A DNA stretch of 64,000 nt from Varroa destructor (lineage: Eukaryota > Arthropoda > Arachnida > Mesostigmata > Varroidae), in contig NW_019211458.1 in NCBI RefSeq assembly GCF_002443255.2, positions 40,800,365-40,864,364 on the forward strand. Direction: 5' to 3'. How positions within the stretch are numbered: position 1 is the stretch's first letter; each line of letters starts with the position of its first letter. Below, one piece after another: positions 33,310-45,869 of the stretch. The position numbers were made by a program, and so were the translations under genes. The notes under the pieces were generated by a model, which worked only from the letters and a program-made list of their open reading frames with translations, searched no databases and was not told where the DNA came from.

Positions 33310-36300
33310 ACAAATGTACGCACAGAAGCTCGCTTTCGTTTTCTACCCCAGGGGCATGGAAATAGAATGCTTCTAACGCGCCCTATACAACAATGGCTAC
33401 TGTGGTCATTAAAGTGGTTTTAGTGCCTGATGTCTTTAACTGAATCGCTAGCAGCTCTATAAAAATGTCATGTAACTTATTTATGGTTTAGTATGATAAA
33501 ATAGGGATAAAGATGGTATTAGGGTGCTCCTGTTTAATCGATGTGAAATAAGAATTCTATCCAAAGACCTCACCTTGTATATGTATATGCTTTTGCTTTC
33601 TGAGTTCATACATAAGAACGATATAGAACGTATATAGAAAACGACTCAACTGTAAACCAAATATGAGCGCCTATAGTGCTGAATTTACTACGAAAAGCAT
33701 TGTACCACAATTGAGCTACGTGATTTGAAATTTTTCTAATGTTTAGTTTCTATACTAATAACTCTTTTCGGCGTAAATACATTCAATACGCTTTGAATAT
33801 GACTTTTCAAGAGTGTCCTGATATGCTTGCGTTTATTGTACAGGTTGGTCGAGTCAACTGGCATTAAATAAATAGCGTTTGTAGGGTAGCACTACGTCCA
33901 TCGCATGCGTACCCCCATTCTACCGCTTACCATCCGCTATACACACGAGTGATCTACATTTGTCTGATATCGTATTAATTGTACCACGATTGTTGTTGGA
34001 AATCCGTATGTTGTTATCTTCGATTAGCATATCCATAATAAGAAGAAAAATTAACGCTAGTTAATAAAAATGAAGACAAATTAATCCTGTTTAAAAACAT
34101 CGCGTTTTTACCTGTTCACAAATTGTAGCAAACAGATAGTAGTAGATATACAAGCTCATATCTCTGGTGCGGAAGATACCCGATTGCGTCGATTTGAAGT
34201 GGAGAGAAGGTAACGAAGCAGTCTTACTGTATCTTCAGCGCAGAGCTCTGAATGCTAAGTGTTATGAGCCTTACAGACGTTTGTAAGTAAGCTGAGTTTT
34301 AGTATGTTCGTATGCAGCCCCTTGCACCTGAATACGGAAATCTGCTACATTGAAGACACCAAACGTTTATTTGACTACAAGGACAATGGCTTTTCAAAAA
34401 TAATCAAGCTTTGTACCTGGAATATTTCAATTTGGGTTGCTGTGCGCATAGGTGCTAGGAGAGCCTATAGTGGTAAGGCTTAAAAACGCTGAAAGATTAA
34501 GGATCAATCGGAAAGCTGTTTATTAGCGTGCAAAGTGTTTTTCCTATTCGCTGCATACATAGCAAAACAAGCCTGTTGGAACAGTTCTATCTACCTGGAA
34601 ATCATATCATCGCATAAACTCGTTTAATTAGACCATACTCATTCAATTACCTTCTAGTGTTGAAATTGCATCGGCGGATACGTTGCATTAGTCCATACGG
34701 CTTTGTGAACAGGCTTTTAGAAAGTTCTTTGTGCATCTAGACATTTTTTTCGGCCCGTTAGTTTTTTTTTCTGATTAGCTAATGTCCATCAGTGGAATCA
34801 GGACAATGGAGCTAGCGTTACAAACACTTCAGTTTCCAAAATTTTCATCTTTATAATTAACTTGTGTTTTTATTGTTTTTCTCTAAGCGGTGCATTACAT
34901 ATAAGTACACTGAATTTGAAAAACGTGTAGTCTTATAAAAGCTATCAATTGGCACGGTACCCATGCAGGATTCCGCTTAAAAGAATAAGTAGTTTTTGGA
35001 TATTTGGCATATCGGAGGGACACAGCGATGATATGCATTTACATCCAAGCCTAAAAAACATTATTTAGCTACTTTTATGTCTTCCTGACGGCACAGTGGT
35101 AGCAATAAATGTAGTAATAATTTTTTCGATGTACAACGCATTGTCTACGGTGCTATAAGGGGTCAATGAAGATAATTTGTAAATGGTCACAAGAGTGAAC
35201 TTCTCGGTACCAATTCTTCATGGTAGAACTATATAGGAGTCTCTGATGTCAGTGTGCAACCTTAAATTTCGCATTGAATTAATTTGCTTACATTTTCGAC
35301 CTAACAAATTTTATTAAATCCTATAAAAATCAATTTTTTGGCACGTTCGCGCACGTTGTCACCAGAGGGGATCGTCTATTCATAAGAAGTAAGCAGCCAA
35401 ATTCAGCTGATACGCTTTTTTAATAATGCTGTAAGAAATGATTACCAAGTAACAAGAGAAACTAAAAACTGTCGACGATTTGCTTCTATTAATCACGGAA
35501 CACAAGAGTTAAATAACAAAAAGGGTTTCCTCAAATATGTTCCATGTCTGTAGGAATCGCCTCATCTCTTTTAAGTCTTGGCCTTTCGTATACAGCCTTA
35601 GCAAAGTCTATAATACCGGAGAACCGCTGCAGACCTGAAGCAAACAGGTGATTCTGGCCGCACCCAAGACAATCAATCTACACGAATCTGTAGTCGTAAG
35701 AAGGACTGATGAGCTGTACCGCGTTATTCCTCTATTGCTGTTACAGATGGCATGATCTATGGTTGTTTATAAGCATTAAGTGGTATATATATATATATAT
35801 ATATGTAAGCTGCCGCTGCGCGATAATATGTGTCAAGACCAGCCAGTATTCTTAGATAATATAGAGAGTCTAGACATTTAATACACCGTTTTTGCTTAAT
35901 TTTTGAGGTAACCACACTTGTGAGCCGCAAGTGCTAGAGTACTACTTAGATTTAGCAAGTATTTACCAGCTGGAAAACTTGCACGACATCGCTTTACGTC
36001 TTGTGATGATTGACTAATGTAGTAAGCTTACTTCTATTAAGTTCTTTTTCCAAATAATGGCCAGTTAAATAAGTTATTAAATACATAAAGCTGTTAAATA
36101 AGTGTTCCTGTTTCTGTAAAGTCTATTGTATATTAGAAAGAAATTTGTGTGCTGAGCGTATGTATTTTATGAAACGTAAATTAAAATCAGGCTAACTCAT
36201 TAATCCGTAGAAAGTCAACATGTATGTTCGAGACATATTTTAAGCAAAAAAAAAAACTATCAACTATAAATAGATGATTCTGACTCGATCAGCAATATTT

Positions 36301-36870
36301 GACGATGAGGTAACATGTCAAGAATGGATGCCAGCTTCGAGAGTTGATAGGTGATACAATTAACTGTCAAAAAATAGTAATAATCGCGTATTTATGGGAG
36401 GTTTATATATAAGTACTTATATATAAGTACAAGAGTAGATATGACGTTTGCTGTTGGCGTCGACGACAAAATGTCATTTGTGTCAATTGTAACGTTCCGT
36501 AAGTTCTTGCTCTGCAATCACGTATCGTATGAGAATGAGTAATCCCAACAAACAGGTACCTTTATGAACCGTGCAGCCTGCCATTATAGATTATGGATGT
36601 TGGTGGTATTGCTCTGCTGTAACTTTCAGAATACAAGATTAGCTAAGTGGTTACATACAGCTCTAATACCACTTCTTAAGCTTATCTCTGTGCGAGTTTT
36701 TTGTTTTTTACAGGAAAATGTTCACTTTTTCAAAGATACGTTGATACTTAACTTTATAATCCGCGAAGGCTTTCCCCCGAACCTTCGTGAGGGCACATCT
36801 CTTCTAAATGAGGTGCATTGACATTTCTTCGCTGACTCCTTAGTATACTATTATAATTAGATGCTATTCT
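33310..36870. other. no gene recognised; (AT)n at 35784-35804
   Basis: AT-rich intergenic-looking sequence with an AT microsatellite of about ten units at 35784-35804 and a direct AT-rich duplication (TATATATAAGTACT) at about 36402-36430. The 85-codon plus frame at 36564-36821 is Leu/Cys-rich but shows no family pattern. Confidence 0.4.
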
Positions 36871-36877
36871 GTGCTAC

Positions 36878-37072
36878 ATGGTGTTGTTGTTGAGTTCCTC
36901 TCTGTTATGCAGTCATGCACAGCTTAATGCCAGTACAGGATGTCTGCATTACTACGAACACTGGGCGCTATCCGGAGTACCGATACCTAGCAATCTTTTT
37001 GTCCTGATTCACAATATCCGCATGTGCTACATTAAGGCCTTTCCTGTGTTTTCTCTAGTGGGGTGTGAATAG
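36878..37072 (+). CDS. possible 64-aa secreted peptide
   Basis: ATG at 36878 begins MVLLLSSSLLCSHAQLNAS, which looks like a signal peptide with likely cleavage after S-H-A. It is followed by about 48 residues with three cysteines (STGCLHYYEHW, IRMCYIK, LVGCE) and one N-glycosylation sequon. The frame is short enough to arise by chance. It lies just beyond the 3' end of the minus-strand LINE relic. No family is recognised. Confidence 0.22.
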   Translation: MVLLLSSSLLCSHAQLNASTGCLHYYEHWALSGVPIPSNLFVLIHNIRMCYIKAFPVFSLVGCE

Positions 37073-37244
37073 TTTTATTTTGTTAAGCTTGTATTGTAGT
37101 ATATTGGAAAAGTATCTCATTTAGCTCTTCAGTGGACAGTCGTGTTGCGAGTGTTGTCGAGCTGTTCTTTTGTGGATTCTAGCAACCTGATGAAGAAAAT
37201 TGTACGTCTGTAAATATCGGTTAGTGGTTATCTTTTAATTCTTT

Positions 37245-38700
37245 TCAAGCGTGCTCTAAAAAGGTCTGCTCTGTAGGATATGTTAGCTTTGGGCGTTGTG
37301 GCCCCTGAAATGCCCAGTTGTTTTGTCGAACGTCGAAGCTGATCAGTAGCATCTGGGAATATCTCCTTTTAAACGGTTTTCTACTGCATAGTGGCACTGC
37401 TATATGTTTCACAAGTGTCAGCGTCACTTTTTTTCTAGGATACTCGGGAAGATGAACTCAATCATGATGATTTAAATACAATTGTCAGCCAAATCGTATT
37501 TTTACCAAATTATACCGTGCTCAACTTGGCTTTTAACGTGCTCCTGCTAGATTTATTTATCACCTCCCAGGTATTTTTTATCTTAAAAACGTTAATGATT
37601 GTGGAACAGTCGTATATGTTTCTCTATTGATTTTGGCATACCGTCATTGTGGACTTTTAATAATTGTTTTTTTTTAATAAAGTTTAATAAAGAGTCAGAT
37701 ACTAAAATTCGCTTCGGCTTTAGACCGCCGCGTTCGTTCAAGTCCGTACTGAGAATGCGCTTTACTATTACGCCTCTATTCACCTGTGTCCAAAACCTAT
37801 ACACGATTTGTGGGTGGCCGACAGATCTGACGTGACTTTAGTTTGTGCGTTGACGCGTAACTAGGTCATTTAAGTATGCCGTAAATGCTATTGGCTCTAT
37901 GGAGTCTCGTTGGGATACATCGTAATCTAGATAATTTAGAAGTTTTGATGAAGGAAATGTTTCCTTTTATCGAGTTATTACATGATAAGTTACAGAGCTG
38001 CCCCTTTCGAGTTTATCTAGTTTGTTTAGAAGTTGCTTTTTTTAGCACTACGTCAAATGCACGAGAGGACTCGAAGGAAATTACTACCGAAAAATAACTT
38101 TTCCCTAGAGCTTCCTGGATATGTGATTGAAGGCAGGAACGTAGTTCGTTTGGTTTTCTGTTTTGAAGCCGCATCGTCGCTCCGGTAGACTTCTATTTGT
38201 TTCTTAATGATATCTCCATTGTTTTTCTATCAGGCCCTCGAGTAGTTTATTAGTGACGCTCAGAGATGACTGACTTTCTGTGTCAAAATTACCGCGACTG
38301 CTTTTATCGTGCTGAGATATATGCTCGTAGTATAGGTATGTTTTCCGAGACGCTGCATGACAATACGCTTTTGGCACATAGATAAATGCGCTTCTTTAAT
38401 GGTTATCAGTGTCAAATTATTCTGACCAGGTTGTTTTCCATTTTTCGACCTTTCGATAAGCTTTTTTTCTGTGTGCAATGCGAAGGTCAGTTTTGACAAT
38501 TTTTTACCAATAAATTAGTGTTTGATTTCCTAGCGTGATTTGCTGTTTTTGTTCTGGAGGTTCTGACTTTAAAAAAAAATCGGTAGTCCTCTTCATCTTA
38601 CTTTGCTCGCCACTGCTGGAGCATGATTAACTGTTCTATCTTATGTGTGATTTTCTTAACTTTTTTAATTTAATTCAAAGGAAAGGCGGCCTTGTATGTA
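37245..38700 (-). mobile_element. LINE reverse-transcriptase relic (CR1/Jockey-like)
   Basis: Four reverse-transcriptase landmarks occur in order on the minus strand, in shifting frames. At about 38590, DEEDYRFFLKSEPPEQ corresponds to the N/D-Y-R-P-I-S-x-L box. At 38290-38322, SIYLSTIKAVAV corresponds to the F-L-D-L-S-K-A-F-D catalytic box with the Asp residues lost. At 37859-37918, VSQRDSIEPIAF followed by AYLNDLV corresponds to V-P-Q-G-S-I-L-G-P-L-L-F-x-I-Y-I-N-D-L. Upstream, GQNNLTLITIKEA fits the helix before the first catalytic box. Frameshifts and lost catalytic residues make it a dead copy. The VPQGS-to-YINDL form is typical of CR1/Jockey-type LINEs. The endonuclease half was not convincingly found. 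Confidence 0.55.
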
Positions 38701-41167
38701 TGACTTCAAGGATATCTGGTAAAATTGAACATTTGACAGACTGGTGCCTTTGCTGCGATTTGGCAATCTTTAATCTTGTTCATCGAGATCTGCATTGCCT
38801 CTTTAGAATCGGTTGTCCTATAAAAAAAAAAAAAAAAAAAAAAAACTGAAGCGTCCTATCGCAAACAGTGAGCCAAACTTTTTCCAGTTTCTCCTGTCTG
38901 TTTCAATCATGTAATAGTTAGCGGCATCTTTCACTCGGTGGAAAAAAGGTCTTATAACTCTCGCATGACTTTTCCTCATAATCTTAGAGGTCGCGCAAGC
39001 TTCTTTTAAAAGTTTGCCTTATTAAATTAACTGTTTTTTTTTTTTTTTTTTTTATTTTCTGTATGTCTACAACGGGCTCTATTTTTATTAATGGGATGCT
39101 TTAATCCTCGCAGTTTTTTTTCTTTCACTACCTATTCACTGGGGATTGGAGTTTGATTCCAGTTTTTAATATTGTAGCCATCCTAAGGAGCTCTATTATA
39201 TCTTTGCATAGGTGTACTTTGATTGATACTTTCTTGGTCGTACCACCTTCCAGTCCGACGTTCACTACATCGTTCTGTACGTCTTATTACCATAAGCAAA
39301 TCATTCAGCTTAAAACTCTACAGTTATAGCGGCATTTGCATGTTATCTACGGGCGACTATAATCCGATGTACGAGATTAACGGTGGCAATGGTTTTTTTA
39401 CTGACACTCGTACCGTTGTTGGATGGTCTTGAGAAAGACCTGGCAGAGCATTGAAGATAAGGTTGTAAGCTCGGAGGTATTCCTACTGTTCCGTTAAGCA
39501 TATTTTCCATTCATTCACTTCACTTCTTAACGCTTGTATTTTTCTGCTCGTTTTTTGTGAAAACTATCTCAGGCATTTGTGTCACATATTGTGTCCTACT
39601 TTGAGTCACTGTGCTGTGAAATTCTCGTACAACACTTTTTAAAACAAAGTTCTTCCTGGTCTTCAAGATTCTAGCCTGTGTGTCACAGCTTCGCAGAAAG
39701 CTGTCATCACAGTTGACAAAATAGCCTCGTCAACACCGCATTAAGGAGCTTTCGTCAATAGGGCTTATGAAAGATACCATACACTCCATCTGTTTCCTTA
39801 TTTAATCTATTCACTAAGATTGTTGTAGGGAACGAAAGGTCAATTTAAAAATTGAGCTCCAAATCTTCAAGTTGGAACCTCGCTCAGCCACATTGATTAT
39901 ATGCTAATCGTCATCGTTCTTCGCATTTATGTCATGTCCAAAGTTCTTCGAAACGGCCCATAGCTGATAGTTAGCCACTAAAAAAGCGGCTCCTCGGTTT
40001 GCCATTGCTGCTTGTGATACAGGGGCCCTTCTAGCCCCCTATTTTTTTTTCTATAGATGTAGCTACGTACATAGACATAACATGATGTCATGCTCCACTA
40101 TTTTGAGTAGCACCAACCAGACTATATAACGTTAGTTATAAGGAGTGTCATCGTGGCTCGGGCATTGCGTTTCAGGAAAGCTGTACAAACATGAAAATCT
40201 ATTACCAAACTTGTTGTAGTAATACATTTTTATTATGTAATACATTATATCAAATGCGCATTGAAAGAGGGAGCATAATACTTTCAACATCCTATTGATT
40301 CTTATTTACATTGTGCCAGCTGAATGGGGTATTTTGCATAATCCACCTGGAAAATGTGTATATTACATTTAATAGACAGACTTACGGTCAAACGCTGGCG
40401 TCACCTAAAACTATTCATAGGAGATTTTTAAAAGTTTGTTTTACTGAAACAACAATCGCGCTCTATAACAATGTTGATAATGGTACTTATTTACTTCTCT
40501 GGTAGGGGCTGGACCGAGTGACCACTTTAGTGTTACGTTATTCTTAGTAGGCAGACCCTGTTTGGATTTACAAAAATTTCGGGTCTAAATGATGTTCGCT
40601 CACTGTGTCTTCTTTACACGTATTCTATATAAAAGTATGAAGGGGTGAGAGCGATACAGTAGAACAGCTTTGTTGGTAAGCTGTTATCTTACAAGCTGTT
40701 ATTTTATTAGAAAAAGCAAGAAAGACATCCATAAAAGTCGTACTAAGTGATTGCAGGCTGTCATTTGCTTTGAACTCCCTCATACGTCCCTTGAACCGGA
40801 GTCCCTCATACGTCCATATCAAAACGTTTTTGTCTATATTTTTAAGCATCTTCTTAGTAGCGTTGACAAGCGGATCGGCGTTATCATGTCGAGATTTGCC
40901 AACTTTTTTCGTCCAGTTACGATTACGGATTTAAATCTGGCCTGTCAATATGGCCTGGTAAAACGTTCCTAAGAAAACTCTGAGCCAAATAATGTCAATC
41001 AGTTGTCCTGCCTTTATTCCAAAGTCATCAAAAGCATTGAGCATTTTTAAATGTCTTTTTAATGCAATGCACTATGATTGTGGTAGCTTGTTGGTTTTGT
41101 TCTTCTTGTTCCGATGTCTATGAGTTTGCTTTTCAACAGCTGCAAACTTAGGCCCAGAGAAATAAAT
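38701..41167. other. possible upstream LINE remains; A and T tracts
   Basis: No motif is readable. An A-run of 24 lies at 38822-38845 and a T-run of 20 at 39034-39053. TCCCTCATACGTCC occurs twice, at 40776-40789 and 40802-40815. If the minus-strand LINE extends upstream, its endonuclease would lie here, but a D-F-N motif was not seen. Confidence 0.35.
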
Positions 41168-41196
41168 TGTCGATTTCTGATAACCAAAAAAGTTTA
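41168..41196 (-). repeat. second copy of the KLFWLSEID-coding segment
   Basis: Matches 6301-6329 at 27 of 29 bases. On the minus strand the coding reading is KLFWLSEID, here followed by NLF. The two substitutions are silent only in this frame, so this is probably a fragment of the same retroelement gene as at 6.3 kb. It lies about 2.5 kb upstream (in minus-strand sense) of the LINE reverse transcriptase relic, but a link between them is not shown. Confidence 0.65.
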
Positions 41197-41508
41197 GAAT
41201 TTCGGTAGGGTCTGGCTGGGGTAAACATTACGCGCCTTTTGCTTATATTACGAAGGCATATCTCTTGTTGTCAAAACAAGGTTTTCTTCAGCACAAAAAC
41301 AGCGGATGAACGTATACGCGTCACCCTCAAACAAACCCCAAATATCTAGCCGCCAGCCTGAATGGTTGCTGGTGACATATTCTTGCCTGTCTGTTTAACA
41401 AGGGAGGCCATACTCGATCCCTGTATGTGTATTTGGAGTCGGTCTTTTAGTGGTCCGCAGCAGACCGTTTAGATTTGCGTACGATTTAAGATCACATTTG
41501 ACAGTTCA

Positions 41509-41679
41509 ATGCCGGTCATTGCTCAGCTTATTTTGCATAGTTTTAGAGCAAAAGTCAACACGTCGACAAAAGGCCCTGGCCGACATGTCGACCTTGCCCG
41601 CTGGCCGTCCACATCAAACTGCATCGATGAGATAGAGTCTAAAGCAGACTCGAACCTGGAAAAAGAGATCAGTCTAAAG
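41509..41679 (+). CDS. candidate first exon, 57 codons, donor AAG|GTAACT
   Basis: ATG at 41509 opens a frame that reaches a good 5' splice site (AAG followed by GTAACT at 41680). The product begins MPVIAQLILHSFRAK and ends with a charged helix-like part (DEIESKADSNLEKEISLK). GC content is above the surroundings. The frame would otherwise stop 15 codons into the intron. No family is recognised and the next exon was not found. Two other frames overlap, one on each strand, so the call is tentative. Confidence 0.3.
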
Positions 41680-44600
41680 GTAACTTTGAGGTGTGATTTG
41701 AAAGTCACCTTGTGGCTACTTCAGTGACTTTCTCAGAACAGAAAATAAGGCATAAATAGCCATTAAGTATTCAACAAAAGGTTATACCTAATTTAACGAC
41801 AACGGCATCTTTTCAGTGCCAGAGTCTCGCTATAATGTATTAAATTGTGTGCTCACAAGTACGAGCCTGTTATTCTTGTTATGATTGTGTAGATTACTAA
41901 TTATATACATTGTTGATTCACCGATTTCCGTGGCGAAAACAGAACCTGATAACTCTTGCAATAAGATGTACTGGAACTTTTAAGAACTCAATAAAAATAC
42001 CCAGTAACAAAAGAACTAGGCTAAATTATCGATAACGCCGAATATACATGTATTTATATACATGTGTTCTTTTAATAGGTTGCATTTACATCACCCAATA
42101 TTGACTATCACCTAAGCCTGAAGCGACGTCTAGTATCTAGGTCCGTTAGCGTGGCAACAGTTTGTCTCAGCTAACCACTATGATTTGTTAGTTCCTTTTT
42201 ATAATTTTACAATTGTTTCGTAACAAATCTGAGTTCGAATAGGAGCACAATGATTACAGATAACACCTAATCCGAGATAGCATATCCGCCTGCAAAAGAC
42301 TCTGTTTGATAATCTATTCTAAGCGTTCACCCTCCCCCAGAAGCTTTGTGGGTCTTCCATATAAAGCATTTTATCTAGCTTATAGTCGAATATCTTTGAG
42401 CACATACGCTTTTTGAGTTAATGATATCACCAATAAGGATTTTCTTGTCTAGTGAGGTACGTACGAGCAAAGTACGTAGTCCCCAAATATTCGTGATGAG
42501 AACGACAAAAGCTTAATGCTGAGAATTACTGACTTTGTCCCGTTTCGATTTCAACGTCTTCAAAAGTCGCACACCAATACGAAAAAAAAATGCTTTTCGA
42601 TGCTAAACGTATAGCCAGTAATATCTACTGCCTTGCATTGGCGTAAATAATAAATTCGCAATAAAGCATAAAGACATATATTCCTTTCAAACAAATACAA
42701 CAATAGATGAATCTGCCTTCTCTCCTTGGCTAACAAGCTGATATGCATTTACGTTGAACAGATCCCGATGGACAGTTCTCCGTCTGAGGGTCCTTCTTAT
42801 AAAACGGTGTTTCACTACAGGATCGTCAACGACATATGTACAATTCCCGAAAATACGCAAATATATCACGAAGTGATCTGCCTCGCTAATTTATAGCGAC
42901 TATTATTAGACTATTACCTAAAATATAGCGACCTTAATGAACACGCATGCACTCTACTTAATACAGGAGGTAAATGGAAGGTTAGAGTCAATTATATATG
43001 TGTGTATAAAAGCGGTCTAAGATGCCCATGCATTATTTGACACGCCTCTGAGGATAAGCTGTTCCATTTCGCAATGCGCATGAGGAGCTTAGTATAAAAA
43101 GATCGGATAGTATTTTTCGTCAAGTTTCGAATTAAATCTTAGAAGACTCTATTGCTTCTTGATTGTAACGGACGCAATGTAAACGCAGCTGCTTGTTGAA
43201 GGAGTTTCTGCGAATGAAGCAATGAAACCTTATATTATCAGCATATACAAGATAATTAATATCTGACGAAGTCTAACTGTTCATATCAGACTCCAAAGTG
43301 ACATACAGCAATGACGAGGCATGGTAGCCATAGGAAGCCTTCGAAAAGACAAGGGGATGTTAACTGAGACGGTTTCCGGTCCCTAAACAAAACGGTCTAT
43401 AAGCAGTTCTATAAGACCCGATCTGCTTTCGTGTGTGGGAAATACCATTTTTCCGTTTTTAGAACTTTTTCGTTTACAGATAAAGATCATTTAGTGTTCG
43501 CGTGCTTTTACTCATTTCTTTTATAATGATATTGTAATCGAGCGATTCTCATCATTTCTTAAGGTGTGGTCTCAATAAGTCAAGCTAAGAGGCAGGTAGG
43601 TTCAAGAAGGCATGAGCTCACACTAGCAGCATCCACCATTGTCATCTGTAGTATTTGGTCGCAAAATGACAATGTTTCTTAGGTGGCACACAAATATGCG
43701 GCTGTTTATAAAGGAAGGTGCAGTCGTGCGAACAAACATCTGCTCTGTATTATTGTCCCGAACGATCGCTGTTACGGGAGAAAAAATCGCAGTGTACTCT
43801 TCAAAGTGTCTTCTATAATGTAGCTTAAATGAACTCACTACACCTCATCCATTTTCGACAAAACGTTGACTGAAGACGCCCTTACGAAGCGGAGTCATAC
43901 GGATCGCTAATAACGTCATACAAAAAAAAAAAAAAAAAAACACTCGGAGCAAAAATGCTTTCCCGTTCAAAGAAAAGCTGTAATGATGGTCAGAAAATAC
44001 GACGGTTCAGTAAGATCGATAATCATTTAGTACGAAGCTATATGAATCGAAGATCATGATTCGTCTATCATAGGTCTACAACATAATGTTCAATTACATC
44101 GTATGAAGCTATCTCTTCGATGGCCTAAGTAAGGGCCTGTCTACAAATAACGTTCTGTTCGACAAGTGACGAACAATAAAAATGTCTTCAAAGTTAAGTT
44201 GGCGGCACGAAAGCTGTGGTTCTCGAGTAAATAATTCCCCACGGTAAGTTCTAATCCATGATCATTACTATTCATAACGCGACGCATCTCCCGATAACAC
44301 CGTAGCGATACGTCAGGTCAAGAAAGTGGTGAAAATTTCTATAAAAAAAAAAGTGTGTGCTTTCCTTTAATTTCACATTCGCGCGCAACAAATTCACATA
44401 TAAGCATTCATAATAAGTTGAGCTGTATACTGAGATCACTTAATGCCTCTATTTTCCCATAAAATTAACATCGACAGTATTAATTTTCATATGTTTTAAA
44501 TGTAGCATATATACATAATTCCGTCTTTTCTTGGCTCGTATAGTTTCAAAAAAATCATATAATAGAATTTAATGTAGGGACTTGTTTTCAAACGTTAGCA

Positions 44601-45040
44601 GCCTTTAGTTCGCCTTTGAGAGGCCTGCTTTGATTGTTGTGCTATTTTACCATTCAACAAGAGTTCGATGAAGTATAAGAAAAGAAAAAGCTGTCCCACA
44701 TAGTTTCGCCAAAGGAAAAAATCCAGTAATGTGCGCTAAATTTTATGACTTGTCTGCTATAGGGACGTTGAAATTTTCCTATTTTCAAAAACAGAATAAC
44801 CCATATATCCTTTCTTTACTCTATATTTTCATTAGGAGCACTAACCTGATTTCTATGTTTCTAATTTTGTCCCCATGCTAAACGATGCGTCGTTGCGTCG
44901 CTCGATTAAATGTTTGTTTAAAATTGAACTTAAAATCACTTTTGAATCGAAGATATAGAGGCGAGATTCAGGTTGCGCAGGTCAGGTGCTTGGTCATGCT
45001 AGTTAGAATGAATCAGAGTTTATTACCCTCCGAAGGCGAC
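41680..45040. other. no confident gene
   Basis: AT-rich, with an A-run of 19 at 43922-43940. The minus-strand frame at 43623-43838 (71 codons, ending NGGCC) and two frames at 42560-42869 have no recognised motif. Nothing else is supported. Confidence 0.38.
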
Positions 45041-45044
45041 TCAC

Positions 45045-45259
45045 ACTTGAGTCTTGAGGTTAATTTTCGATAATGTTTAACGAAGGTTTTATTGAACAAG
45101 TTCGGAGCAACATCTCCAACGAAATCCTGAGAAGGGACGGCTTCTGAAGTGAGGCGATAATAACAACGATACTCTCCCGACTCGTTGTAGGAATCGTATG
45201 TTACGTTCGACAACGTAATGTACAAGAAATGCATATTGATAGACAAAAACCGGCACAAG
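45045..45259 (-). CDS. candidate immunoglobulin-domain exon
   Basis: The frame is bounded on the minus strand by an acceptor-like TTTGAATAG (AG at 45260-45261) and a strong donor, GTGAGT, starting at 45044. It reads FLYITLSNVTYDSYNESGEY followed by RCYY. That is the signature of the F strand of an Ig domain: L-x-I-x-x-V-x-x-x-D-x-G-x-Y-x-C, with the Tyr-x-Cys pair and a preceding Asp and Gly. Three N-glycosylation sequons (NVT, NES, NKT) suggest an extracellular protein. The B-strand Cys would lie in the preceding exon, which was not identified. Inferred role: part of a cell-surface or secreted Ig-superfamily protein. It could still be a chance match within one short exon. Confidence 0.42.
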
Positions 45260-45493
45260 CTATTCAAAGCGTCGTTAATTTAGTTAATAATGGAAGACGT
45301 ATTCTTCTTCTATGGAGTCGACAAGTGAATGTAGTAAATGCTGAAGAGCATATCTCATTTCTAGTTGTATCGGTTTCTTCTTATTTTTTTTTTCTCAAGT
45401 GTTTCGATATCGACACCCCTCGCCTACTTTTGCGATAATGCAATACATATAGTTGCACTCAAAGCTAGACAAACTAAGTGTGAGGTTTTAAGC

Positions 45494-45860
45494 TCATAGC
45501 ATGGCCGGCAAAATAGGACGGAGAATTTGTTCGACAACATTTCGTCTGGGCATATGCCCAATAAGAATGTAAATCGATTCAAACGGCAACGAACTCAAAC
45601 TGCTCGCGTACTTCTCATGCCCATGTAATGTTAGTTGCACGGTAGATCGTGCCGCGGGCATCGATCCTGCGGTCAGCAAAAAAAATGTCGCAGATCAATG
45701 ACTGATATCTGTTTACAAAGCAATTCATCCCGGAAAGTATTGCGCACACTTCAGCGGGACAAATAGATGTGATCTCATTAGCCGCACACCTCAGTCGCGT
45801 TGTCGCTGTATGAGTAATCCGACCGTTGATACACTCTGCTCTTCGGACAGACAATAGACA
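45494..45860 (-). mobile_element. LINE RNase H relic (I-group)
   Basis: Two overlapping minus-strand frames follow the RNase H layout of I/R1/Jockey-group LINEs. At 45690-45850, TSICPAEVCAILSGMNCF fits the S-V-F-x-A-E-L-x-A-I-x-x-A-L helix that carries the catalytic Glu. At 45500-45560, IYILIGHMPRRNVVEQ fits the W-I-P-G-H-x-G-x-x-G-N-E-x-A-D end. A frameshift separates them and the final Asp is lost. The strand is the same as that of the candidate Ig exon just downstream. The copy is dead and the reverse transcriptase was not recognised upstream. Confidence 0.45.
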
Positions 45861-45869
45861 GCGTCCATC

